Positions 20,334-32,285 of a stretch of DNA of 64,000 nt are shown here, in pieces (within the stretch, counting starts at the first letter, position 1; every line of letters starts with the position of its first letter). The translations under genes were made by a program, and so were the position numbers. The notes under the pieces were generated by a model that was not told the origin of the DNA, made no database searches, and saw nothing but the letters and a program-made list of their open reading frames with translations. This stretch comes from Actinernus sp. WN-2022 (Eukaryota > Cnidaria > Anthozoa > Actiniaria > Actinernidae). The stretch spans positions 72,997,537-73,061,536 of the forward strand of contig JAOWCC010001589.1 in the NCBI GenBank assembly GCA_030867875.1, read 5' to 3'.

Positions 20334-22741
20334 ATCCTCTATTTATCCATTGTTATTATTTATTTTATTATATCTATTATATTACACAAGTCGAAACTGC
20401 TAACGATAATCAAACACGGAAAATACAGTGGCCACTTGATTTTTAAGAAACCAACACAAGTTCAAATGCGTTCTGATCAATCTAGTTATAACATAGGATA
20501 AAACGAAAATTAATAGCGAAGCCTACAGATGCAAAATGAGATCCCATCTCTGCTCCCCCTACCCCCTCACGGGCGCTGTAGGATTTGGGAGCACAGTCTC
20601 TGCAGAGTCCCACCCATACCGGTCCACCCGTATGAGGTTCTCATATTATATCGCGTTCAGCCGCGTTTTTTATAGCTGAAATTGGAGGCTTCAATCATCC
20701 ATGTGGGAGATATTAATAGATGGACACGAAAGTTGTTTGCTATAAACTCGATATGCTCGTAACTGGATATGTAGGTAATGAAGGTTTTAAGATAATAGAT
20801 TAATAATAGATTAGCCCATATCGGGTTGTTTACTATCAACCCGATATGATCTCAAGTGGATATCGAACTAATACAGAAAATGTAACACAATTTCATGAAA
20901 ATAGGACTAGAAAATATGACGCTGCACCCCCCTGGATTTAATTTTTCAATAACATAATGTCAAAATTCGAGCTCTACGCTAAAAACTACTCCAGAAAACA
21001 TCAATTGTGTTTATTTATCTATTGTTATTGTTACACAAGTAGATACCACAAACTATAATCAGACACAATACTGAAAATGTAAAATAATTATTATTTCGGT
21101 CTCACCTTCCTCCCAGCCAAGCCCCCATCCTCCCCGTCCCGTCCCCACCCCCCCCCCCCCCGATAAAAAAATTGAATTCGAGCTCTACATCAAATACAAC
21201 TTTAGATAACATCAATAATATTGTTTTTCTTTATCTCCTGTTATTATTCATTTTATTATATCTACTATATTACACAAGTGGATACTGCTAACCATAATCA
21301 AATACGTGCCAGATAATTGAATGAAAAGTGGGCTAGAAAATATCTCGCCCCAACCCCCTCCCCCCGGATTTAAAGTTTCAACAAAATGATGTCAAAATTC
21401 GAGCTGTACTACAAAAACTACTTCAGATAACATCAATAATATTATTTTATTGTGTTTCTATACCCGTGTTTATTTTTGATTTATTATAACTATTATATTA
21501 CACAAGGGATACTACTCTTTGAAGGGTTTCAAAGTAAACTCCATGTTACGCTTTGTTGGGAGCAATAATTATGACAAGGATAAAAACACTACAGAAACAA
21601 ATCTAGGACTTTGTTACCTCGAAAGCTTGTTTTTCACAATAATTTTGAGTACGATTCACAGACAGCAATATTATCTTTATCATCCAAGAAACCAGTGCGT
21701 CACAGATGTTCTTAATTTCAACTGACCGTGAGATGGATAGATCTTTTCGAGATATGCAATATGCTCGAAGGCTGGTCCATATTGATTTAATGATACTCTG
21801 CTTTTCTCGCGTTCATGTTAATATAAAATTGGACAAACGTTAAATAAGCTAAGACATCAGGGCTGCTTTTAATATTTTTCATAAATTTCTTTGAAGTATG
21901 ATATGATAAAAAGAAAAATATATCCTTGTTACTAAGCCAGTATTAATAATACGTTTGCGTGCAGAAGCTAAATACTTCTTAAGGCTAAATTATATTGTGA
22001 TTCCCAGGCGGGAACATGATCTATATTCAAACAACCAATGTTTTGCGAATTTACTTACGTTCAGCTGGCCAGAAGGAGATACATCTTTTCGAGATATGCA
22101 GTCTAGAATGCTTCAAAACTGGTCTATAGTTATACAGATTAGAGATACTCTGCTTGTTTCAAGTTGATCGTGAGAGAAAATGATACATGCAAGTGTTAGA
22201 AAACGCTTTCGTGTCTCTGGCCTCGCTTGTTCAAGTCACTTTGAATGGCATTCCATACAATGTCAAACTCGAACTGTACTGCAAAAACTACTTCATATAA
22301 CATCAATAATATTATTTTGTTGTGTTTCTTTATCCGTGCTTATTATTGATTTCATTATATCTATTATATTACACAAGGGATACTATATACTCTTTGAAGG
22401 GTTTCAAAGTAAACTGCATGTTACGCTTTGTTGGAAGTAATAATTATGATAAGGATAAAAAAATACAGAAACAAATCTAGGACTTTGTTACCTAGAAAGC
22501 TTGTTTTTCACAATAATTTTGGGTATGATTCTCAGACAGCAATATTATCTTTATCATCCAAGAAACCAGTGCGTCACAAATGTTCTTAATTTCAACTGAC
22601 CGTGAGATGGATAGATCTTTTCGAGATATGCAATATGCCCGAAGGCTGGTCCATATTGATTTAATGATACTCTGCTTTTCTCGCGTTCATGTTAGTATAA
22701 AATTGGACAAACATCAATTGTGTTTCTTTAATATATAATTT

Positions 22742-25465
22742 TCGATGAAATACCAGAATATATCTCTTTCTAAAAAGTGATATCTTCACGTGTGAAAATA
22801 TAGATATCTTCACAGGTGAAGATATCACTTTTGAAAATAGGCCTTGCTTTCAAAGATTTCTAGCCCTTTTAGTTGGGGATTGAAACTGGTATTTCATCGA
22901 TAATTATATATTAACATTACATGACCGCCTGTAGATACGAATTTTATCTTCTCGTGTAGATGAAATATCAGTCTTACTCATTCGCTGCGCTAACTCGGAG
23001 ATAAAATCCGTATCTCCGCGCGGCCATGTAATATCCTCTATTTATCCATTGTTATTATTTATTTTATTATATCTATTATATTACACAAGTCGAAACTGCT
23101 AACGATAATCAAACACGGAAAATACAGTGGCCACTTGATTTTTAAGAAACCAACACAAGTTCAAATGCGTTCTGATCAATCTAGTTATAACATAGGATAA
23201 AACGAAAATTAATAGCGAAGCCTACAGATGCAAAATGAGATCCCATCTCTGCTCCCCCTACCCCCTCACGGGCGCTGTAGGATTTGGGAGCACAGTCTCT
23301 GCAGAGTCCCACCCATACCGGTCCACCCGTATGAGGTTCTCATATTATATCGCGTTCAGCCGCGTTTTTTATAGCTGAAATTGGAGGCTTCAATCATCCA
23401 TGTGGGAGATATTAATAGATGGACACGAAAGTTGTTTGCTATAAACTCGATATGCTCGTAACTGGATATGTAGGTAATGAAGGTTTTAAGATAATAGATT
23501 AATAATAGATTAGCCCATATCGGGTTGTTTACTATCAACCCGATATGATCTCAAGTGGATATCGAACTAATACAGAAAATGTAACACAATTTCATGAAAA
23601 TAGGACTAGAAAATATGACGCTGCACCCCCCTGGATTTAATTTTTCAATAACATAATGTCAAAATACGAGCTCTACGCTAAAAACTACTCCAGATAACAT
23701 CAATTGTGTTTATTTATCTATTGTTATTGTTACACAAGTAGATACCACGAACTATAATCAGACACAATACTGAAAATGTAAAATAATTATTATTTCGGTC
23801 TCACCCTCCTCCCAGCCAAGCCCCCATCCTCCCCGTCCCGTCCCCACCCCCCCCCCCCCCCCCCCCCCCACCGATAAAAAAATTGAATTCGAGCTCTACA
23901 TCAAATACAACTTTAGATAACATCAATAATATTGTTTTTCTTTATCTCCTGTTATTATTCATTTTATTATATCTACTATATTACACAAGTGGATACTGCT
24001 AACCATAATCAAATACTGACGTGCCAGATAATTGAATGAAAAGTGGGCTAGAAAATATCTCGCCCCACCCCCCTCCCCCCGGATTTAAAGTTTCAACAAA
24101 ATGATGTCAAAATTCGAGCTGTACTACAAAAACTACTTCAGATAACATCAATAATATTATTTTATTGTGTTTCTATACCCGTGTTTATTTTTGATTTATT
24201 ATAACTATTATATTACACAAGGGATACTACTCTTTGAAGGGTTTCAAAGTAAACTCCATGTTACGCTTTGTTGGGAGCAATAATTATGATAAGGATAAAA
24301 ACACTACAGAAACAAATCTAGGACTTTGTTACCTCGAAAGCTTGTTTTTCACAATAATTTTGAGTACGATTCACAGACAGCAATATTATCTTTATCATCC
24401 AAGAAACCAGTGCGTCACAAATGTTCTTAATTTCAACTGACCGTGAGATGGATAGATCTTTTCGAGATATGCAATATGCTCGAAGGCTGGTCCATATTGA
24501 TTTAATGATACTCTGCTTTTCTCGCGTTCATGTTAATATAAAATTGGACAAACGTTAAATAAGCTAAGACATCAGGGCTGCTTTCAATATTTTTCATAAA
24601 TTTCTTTGAAGTATGATATGATAAAAAGAAAAATATATCCTTGTTACTAAGCCAGTATTAATAATACGTTTGCGTGCAGAAGCTAAATACTTCTTAAGGC
24701 TAAATTATATTGTGATTCCCAGGCGGGAACATGATCTATATTCAAACAACCAATGTTTTGCGAATTTACTTAGTATATACATTGTATTTTCACCTGGCCA
24801 GAAGGAGATACATCTTTTCGAGATATGCAGTCTAGAATGCTTCAAAACTGGTCTATAGTTATACAGATTAGAGATACTCTGCTTGTTTCAAGTTGATCGT
24901 GAGAGAAAATGATACATGCAAGTGTTAGAAAACGCTTTCGTGTCTCTGGCCTCGCTTGTTCAAGTCACTTTGAATGCATTCCATACAATGTCAAACTCGA
25001 ACTGTACTGCAAAAACTACTTCATATAACATCAATAATATTATTTTGTTGTGTTTCTTTATCCGTGCTTATTATTGATTTCATTATATCTATTATATTAC
25101 ACAAGGGATACTACTCTTTGAAGGGTTTCAAAGTAAACTGCATGTTACGCTTTGTTGGAAGTAATAATTATGATAAGGATAAAAAAATACAGAAACAAAT
25201 CTAGGACTTTGTTACCTCGAAAGCTTGTTGTTCACAATAATTTTGGGTATGATTCTCAGACAGCAATATTATCTTTATCATCCAAGAAACCAGTGCGTCA
25301 CAAATGTTCTTAATTTCAACTGACCGTGAGATGGATAGATCTTTTCGAGATATGCAATATGCCCGAAGGCTGGTCCATATTGATTTAATGATACTCTGCT
25401 TTTCTCGCGTTCATGTTAGTATAAAATTGGACAAACATCAATTGTGTTTCTTTAATATATAATTT
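22742..25465 (+). repeat. 2.7-kb satellite monomer, copy 2
   Basis: 2724 bp, nearly identical to copy 1. Distinguishing features: a longer poly-C tract (about 23845-23870), an extra ~17 bp (agtatatacattgtatt) near 24772, and private bases such as acaaatgttc near 24417. Confidence 0.9.
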
Positions 25466-28190
25466 TCGATGAAATACCAGAATATATCTCTTTCTAAAAA
25501 GTGATATCTTCACGTGTGAAGATATAGATATCTTCACAGGTGAAGATATCACTTTTGAAAATAGGCCTTGCTTTCAAAGATTTCTAGCCCTTTTAGTTGG
25601 GGATTGAAACTGGTATTTCATCGATAATTATATATTAACATTACATGACCGCCTGTAGATACGAATTTTATCTTCTCGTGTAGATGAAATATCAGTCTTA
25701 CTCATTCGCTGCGCTAACTCGGAGATAAAATCCGTATCTCCGCGCGGCCATGTAATATCCTCTATTTATCCATTGTTATTATTTATTTTATTATATCTAT
25801 TATATTACACAAGTCGAAACTGCTAACGATAATCAAACACGGAAAATACAGTGGCCACTTGATTTTTAAGAAACCAACACAAGTTCAAATGCGTTCTGAT
25901 CAATCTAGTTATAACATAGGATAAAACGAAAATTAATAGCGAAGCCTACAGATGCAAAATGAGATCCCATCTCTGCTCCCCCTACCCCCTCACGGGCGCT
26001 GTAGGATTTGGGAGCACAGTCTCTGCAGAGTCCCACCCATACCGGTCCACCCGTATGAGGTTCTCATATTATATCGCGTTCAGCCGCGTTTTTTATAGCT
26101 GAAATTGAAGGCTTCAATCATCCATGTGGGAGATATTAATAGATGGACACGAAAGTTGTTTGCTATAAACTCGATATGCTCGTAACTGGATATGTAGGTA
26201 ATGAAGGTTTTAAGATAATAGATTAATAATAGATTAGCCCATATCGGGTTGTTTACTATCAACCCGATATGATCTCAAGTGGATATCGAACTAATACAGA
26301 AAATGTAACACAATTTCATGAAAATAGGACTAGAAAATATGACGCTGCACCCCCCTGGATTTAATTTTTCAATAACATAATGTCAAAATTCGAGCTCTAC
26401 GCTAAAAACTACTCCAGAAAACATCAATTGTGTTTATTTATCTATTGTTATTGTTACACAAGTAGATACCACAAACTATAATCAGACACAATACTGAAAA
26501 TGTAAAATAATTATTATTTCGGTCTCACCTTCCTCCCAGCCAAGCCCCCATCCTCCCCGTCCCGTCCCCACCCCCCCCCCCCCCCCCCCCCGATAAAAAA
26601 ATTGAATTCGAGCTCTACATCAAATACAACTTTAGATAACATCAATAATATTGTTTTTCTTTATCTCCTGTTATTATTCATTTTATTATATCTACTATAT
26701 TACACAAGTGGATACTGCTAACCATAATCAAATACGTGCCAGATAATTGAATGAAAAGTGGGCTAGAAAATATCTCGCCCCAACCCCCTCCCCCCGGATT
26801 TAAAGTTTCAACAAAATGATGTCAAAATTCGAGCTGTACTACAAAAACTACTTCAGATAACATCAATAATATTATTTTATTGTGTTTCTATACCCGTGTT
26901 TATTTTTGATTTATTATAACTATTATATTACACAAGGGATACTACTCTTTGAAGGGTTTCAAAGTAAACTCCATGTTACGCTTTGTTGGGAGCAATAATT
27001 ATGACAAGGATAAAAACACTACAGAAACAAATCTAGGACTTTGTTACCTCGAAAGCTTGTTTTTCACAATAATTTTGAGTACGATTCACAGACAGCAATA
27101 TTATCTTTATCATCCAAGAAACCAGTGCGTCACAGATGTTCTTAATTTCAACTGACCGTGAGATGGATAGATCTTTTCGAGATATGCAATATGCTCGAAG
27201 GCTGGTCCATATTGATTTAATGATACTCTGCTTTTCTCGCGTTCATGTTAATATAAAATTGGACAAACGTTAAATAAGCTAAGACATCAGGGCTGCTTTT
27301 AATATTTTTCATAAATTTCTTTGAAGTATGATATGATAAAAAGAAAAATATATCCTTGTTACTAAGCCAGTATTAATAATACGTTTGCGTGCAGAAGCTA
27401 AATACTTCTTAAGGCTAAATTATATTGTGATTCCCAGGCGGGAACATGATCTATATTCAAACAACCAATGTTTTGCGAATTTACTTAGTATATACATTGT
27501 ATTTTCACCTGGCCAGAAGGAGATACATCTTTTCGAGATATGCAGTCTAGAATGCTTCAAAACTGGTCTATAGTTATACAGATTAGAGATACTCTGCTTG
27601 TTTCAAGTTGATCGTGAGAGAAAATGATACATGCAAGTGTTAGAAAACGCTTTCGTGTCTCTGGCCTCGCTTGTTCAAGTCACTTTGAATGCATTCCATA
27701 CAATGTCAAACTCGAACTGTACTGCAAAAACTACTTCATATAACATCAATAATATTATTTTGTTGTGTTTCTTTATCCGTGCTTATTATTGATTTCATTA
27801 TATCTATTATATTACACAAGGGATACTACTCTTTGAAGGGTTTCAAAGTAAACTGCATGTTACGCTTTGTTGGAAGTAATAATTATGATAAGGATAAAAA
27901 AATACAGAAACAAATCTAGGACTTTGTTACCTCGAAAGCTTGTTGTTCACAATAATTTTGGGTATGATTCTCAGACAGCAATATTATCTTTATCATCCAA
28001 GAAACCAGTGCGTCACAAATGTTCTTAATTTCAACTGACCGTGAGATGGATAGATCTTTTCGAGATATGCAATATGCCCGAAGGCTGGTCCATATTGATT
28101 TAATGATACTCTGCTTTTCTCGCGTTCATGTTAGTATAAAATTGGACAAACATCAATTGTGTTTCTTTAATATATAATTTTCGATGAAAT
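25466..28190 (+). repeat. 2.7-kb satellite monomer, copy 3
   Basis: 2725 bp. Shares several base variants with copy 1 in its middle part (acagatgttc near 27132, gaaaacatcaattg near 26416) but shares the 17-bp insertion of copy 2 near 27487. It is therefore mosaic. Confidence 0.9.
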
Positions 28191-29215
28191 ACCAGAATAT
28201 ATCTCTTTCTAAAAAGTGATATCTTCACGTGTGAAGATATAGATATCTTCACAGGTGAAGATATCACTTTTGAAAATAGGCCTTGCTTTCAAAGATTTCT
28301 AGCCCTTTTAGTTGGGGATTGAAACTGGTATTTCATCGATAATTATATATTAACATTACATGACCGCCTGTAGATACGAATTTTATCTTCTCGTGTAGAT
28401 GAAATATCAGTCTTACTCATTCGCTGCGCTAACTCGGAGATAAAATCCGTATCTCCGCGCGGCCATGTAATATCCTCTATTTATCCATTGTTATTATTTA
28501 TTTTATTATATCTATTATATTACACAAGTCGAAACTGCTAACGATAATCAAACACGGAAAATACAGTGGCCACTTGATTTTTAAGAAACCAACACAAGTT
28601 CAAATGCGTTCTGATCAATCTAGTTATAACATAGGATAAAACGAAAATGAATAGCGAAGCCTACAGATGCAAAATGAGATCCCATCTCTGCTCCCCCTAC
28701 CCCCTCACGGGCGCTGTAGGATTTGGGAGCACAGTCTCTGCAGAGTCCCACCCATACCGGTCCACCCGTATGAGGTTCTCATATTATATCGCGTTCAGCC
28801 GCGTTTTTTATAGCTCAAATTGGAGGCTTCAATCATCCATGTGGGAGACATTAATAGATGGGATATGTAAGAAATCAAGGTTTTAAGGTAAAAATATTAT
28901 AGATGGACACCTAAAGTGTCTGCTATCAACCCTTGGATATCGAAGTCATTGAGTGCGTATTAAGGTGTTTGCTATCAACCCGATATGATTTCCAGTTGGA
29001 TATCGAAGTAATACGGAAAATGTAACACAATTTCATGAAAATAGGGCTAAAAAATATGACGCCGCACCCCTCTGGATTTAATTTTTCGAGAAAATGGTGT
29101 GAAAATTCGTGCTCTACATCAAAAACTACTTTAGATAATATCAATTGTGGTTCTTTATCTCCTGTTATTATTAAAACATATTATATCTATTATATTACAC
29201 AAGTTGGTACCGCTA
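28191..29215 (+). repeat. Partial, diverging fourth satellite monomer
   Basis: Matches the other monomers closely to about 28860, then shows a deletion of about 50 bp and growing divergence up to 29215, where the second repeat system begins at the shared motif ggtaccgctaacgataatca. Confidence 0.85.
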
Positions 29216-30469
29216 ACGATAATCATACAATGGTTTTCACCCCTCCCCCCTTATTTTTGTAAAATTAGCAGATCTTACACAAAATTTCGCAAACGATATG
29301 TTGTATTAATTATGTGTTTAGTATGAAGACTATGATTTTGATGCTGCAACTTTATTCATCCCTTTCTAATGGGGGAGGGTACTACTATTAACAGGAAATA
29401 CATATGATTTTCCACCCCTCCCCCCACAGTTTTAAAAGGTTCGCAGATCTTACCCCAAATTTGCAACCAATATGTTGTGTTCGTCGTGTTTAGTACCAAA
29501 ACTATGATTTTCAAACTTCAACTTCATTCAACCCACTTCTAAATGGGGAGGGTACCATTATTAACAGGAAAGTCATATGATTTTCCACCCCTCCCCCCTC
29601 AGTTTTGCAGGGTTCGCATTTCTTACCCCAAATTTGGAACCAATATGTTGTGTTCATCGTGTTTAGTACCAAAACTATGATTTTAATGCTGTAACGTTAT
29701 TGAATCCAGTTCTGGTCTGCGAAAAAGAAAATGAATTTTGTCCCAGGATGCTTTGCGGCCAAAACCAAAAGGGCGATGGATTTTTAGAGGTAGAAAGGAA
29801 CATGGTAGAGACATGGAGTTTACACCAAAATGTTACCCATAGAAAACTGCAGGGGGTCTTCTTAATTTGGTTAACGCTGAAGGTCAGGGGGGGGAAATGA
29901 CAGCCAAAATAAAATTTCAAAATGGCTTAACCCCCCCTGAACTTCATTTGCGCGAATATTACATCAAAAATTTAATCTAGTTGGATGAAATTACATATGA
30001 TAGGCTAGTTTTACTTCCCGTTAAGATAGCGCAACATACCAAACATTAGCACGTCCAAGCTATAAATTACAATTATTCCCTATCCCACTCCCCCTGGAAA
30101 TGGTATACCCATTTGTGTTAGCAAAATGTCTCCGGAATGTCATTCATGACAAAACTGATCGATTTCTAAGTTTTCGTGTTCAACACCGAAACACAGAATT
30201 GACGTTAACCAGTTGCCCAGGCCCCGCTCGGCCAAGCAAAAAGCGAGAAAAAACGCCTTAACCCCCCCTGAACTTCATTTGCGCGAGCGTTAACGCAAAA
30301 ATTTCATCTAGTTGAGTGAAATTACATAAGATAGGCTGGTTTTTATGCCATTAACTATGCGCTAGATACCGAACATTAATTATTTAATTAATTAATTAAT
30401 TATTTAATGATTGTATTATTTCTATGTTTATCGTTAGGAACAAGTGGATACCGCTAACGATAATCATAC
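29215..30469 (+). repeat. Higher-order repeat unit U1 (173-bp subunits plus hairpin tail)
   Basis: Subunits of 173-174 bp begin at gttttcacccctcccccctt (29232), 29406 and 29579, each containing accccaaatttg and a gaacatatgttgtgttcgtc-like block. From about 29700 a ~765-bp tail follows, with an internal duplication (aaccccccctgaacttcatt twice) and a (TTAA)n-like run. It ends in the hairpin tatcgttag...ctaacgata at about 30429-30464. Confidence 0.85.
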
Positions 30470-30561
30470 AATGATGTTTTTGTGAGCAGGACGTGTAACA
30501 TGGCCGCTCCGCGAAATCTTTGAAAAATCCTTAAGCGTGGCCATTCTGGAGGGTAAAAACA

Positions 30562-32277
30562 ATGGGAAGTAGAAGTAAGCCAACAAAAGAAGTTTTCTAT
30601 ACATGGTGGCACAATTCGGATACAGGAATCGTTAACTCATGGGACGATTGCGAAAAACAAATAACGGGAAAACCGGGCCGCGGCTGCAAGAAATACGACA
30701 CTCTTGAAGAAGCAAAGGAAAAGCAAACGGAAAAGTCAAATGAAATAAGCCTAAAGGAAACGACTCAACGTAGAAGAAGCCAAAGCGACTCAAATCTGGC
30801 CGAATCCATGACTAGTGCGATAAACGAAGAGAAATGTCTGCTCGAGAATCTAGAGAAGAGTTTAGATGCTTTACAAACCTTTGAGAAAACACAATCCTCA
30901 TTTAACGACGACCTGGAAAAATCACTTAGCGGCGAAATTATCAGAACAAATAACCTGAACGAGAAGATAGAAGATTTAGAGAAGAAATTGAAAATGAAGC
31001 TGAAAGAATTAATTATTCAATATGACAACAAACTAGAGGAAGCGAAGGAGAACCTGAGACAGGAATTTGCATCTGAAATGAAGTCATTTAAAAAAACAGT
31101 CAGTCAAATGCAGAATGAGCTCAAGGCAACTACAAAGAAATTGATGGCAATTATAACAAAAGTTGAAGAGTCCGAAAAAACTGCACGCCCAAATCCAGGG
31201 CATGTAATTGTAGACGCACAAGAGAGAAATGATACAAGATCCGAAACAAGTGTCTTCTCGTCTCCTTTAAATACCAGCAACCGTTATGAAGTCCTCAGCG
31301 ATTGTCCAACGTCACGTGCCGAGACAGTGCAAACAACACCACGGAACGAGACTAATACCACTGAAGTCGATCCAAGTACCTCGAGGATGGAGTCGACCGT
31401 GCAAAGGGATAACAATAGAGCCTCTGACTCAAAAGGACCAATACTGATCATTGCTGATTCCATGATGAGAGGTGTAAGACAAACACTTCTGGCAAGAGAT
31501 TGTTATGTGAACAAGCAAATACTCAGCGGCGGTGGAACAAAGGAAGCAATCAGCTATGTCAACCACATGGATGTCGACACCAACTACAAACAAGTAGTTA
31601 TTCACTTAGGAACAAATGACGTCAATACTAAACACAAGGACACTATATTAAATGAGTTTGTACAGTTAACTACTATATTGAGAAGCAAATGGCCGAATTG
31701 CAAGATTATTCTATCGGGAATTATAGAGCATCGTACAGACAGAGAGAAGAACAGGATGATTAAAGTCATTAATGATGATTTGTGCGAAATGGCCCGAGAA
31801 TTAGACAACATGGAATACCTGGATAACAGCAGATTAACAAGACGAGCAGACGGAGGAACCAACGAACAGGTGTTTTACGATGAGCTGCACCTCAACAACC
31901 AGACGGGAACCCGCATTCTAGCGGCAAATCTAAAGGAAGCGCTCGGTCTTCGTAATGCGACTCGGAACACAAGACCTACATACCAGAACCGAAGACCAGA
32001 TGAAGACCATCAATACGAGACACGATATCAGTCCCGAAGAGCCGACGGTGGATCGCAACGATACCAGACCGGATACCAGACTAGAAGCCCAGGCGAGGAT
32101 CAACAACATTATCGTGGTAAGCCATCTGAGTATCCACCTGCGGCGCCAGGTATGGTCTCAGTAAGCCAGTTAGTGAAATGGTTAAGCAATCTTGGACAAG
32201 TGAGTGACAATCTATATAATAGAAATACAATGTCTAACCAACAGTTTGGCCACCCTTCATATCATCGAAATTTCTAA
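30562..32277 (+). CDS. LINE ORF1 protein: hybrid-binding-like N-terminus, coiled coil, SGNH esterase
   Basis: 571 residues. Residues about 10-53 (FYTWWHNSDTGIVNSW, DDCEKQITGKPG, KKYDTLEEA) match the pattern of the RNase H1 N-terminal hybrid-binding (Cauli_VI) domain, which grips RNA:DNA duplexes. Residues about 75-205 are charged heptad-rich coiled coil, suited to trimer or multimer formation. Residues 293-465 are an SGNH hydrolase with all blocks visible: ADS (D299, S300), GGG, G350-T-N352-D353 and D440-E-L-H443. The C-terminus (470-571) is rich in R, Q, Y and T, with YQTR-like repeats. The start was chosen as the first ATG in a good context (aacaATGG) after the leader. SGNH ORF1 proteins are known in CR1-type LINEs. 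The hybrid-binding assignment is my reading of the pattern and should be confirmed. Confidence 0.85.
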   Translation: MGSRSKPTKEVFYTWWHNSDTGIVNSWDDCEKQITGKPGRGCKKYDTLEEAKEKQTEKSNEISLKETTQRRRSQSDSNLAESMTSAINEEKCLLENLEKSLDALQTFEKTQSSFNDDLEKSLSGEIIRTNNLNEKIEDLEKKLKMKLKELIIQYDNKLEEAKENLRQEFASEMKSFKKTVSQMQNELKATTKKLMAIITKVEESEKTARPNPGHVIVDAQERNDTRSETSVFSSPLNTSNRYEVLSDCPTSRAETVQTTPRNETNTTEVDPSTSRMESTVQRDNNRASDSKGPILIIADSMMRGVRQTLLARDCYVNKQILSGGGTKEAISYVNHMDVDTNYKQVVIHLGTNDVNTKHKDTILNEFVQLTTILRSKWPNCKIILSGIIEHRTDREKNRMIKVINDDLCEMARELDNMEYLDNSRLTRRADGGTNEQVFYDELHLNNQTGTRILAANLKEALGLRNATRNTRPTYQNRRPDEDHQYETRYQSRRADGGSQRYQTGYQTRSPGEDQQHYRGKPSEYPPAAPGMVSVSQLVKWLSNLGQVSDNLYNRNTMSNQQFGHPSYHRNF

Positions 32278-32285
32278 CATAATTA

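Larger units (their letters stand above)
20031..22741 (+). repeat. 2.7-kb satellite monomer, copy 1
   Basis: Counted from the anchor tcgatgaaataccag at 20041, this monomer is 2701 bp to the next anchor at 22742. It contains two palindromic segments at its start, a poly-C tract of about 14 near 21149, and two related ~870-bp subunits each carrying gaagggtttcaaagtaaact (21520 and about 22400). Small reading frames recur in every monomer but have no protein features and are not genes. Confidence 0.9.

Noticed and set aside
20657..28886. Recurring 60-90-codon reading frames in the satellite monomers, identical in each copy
   Set aside because: They follow the repeat units, lack recognisable domains, lie on both strands and owe their conservation to the young array.
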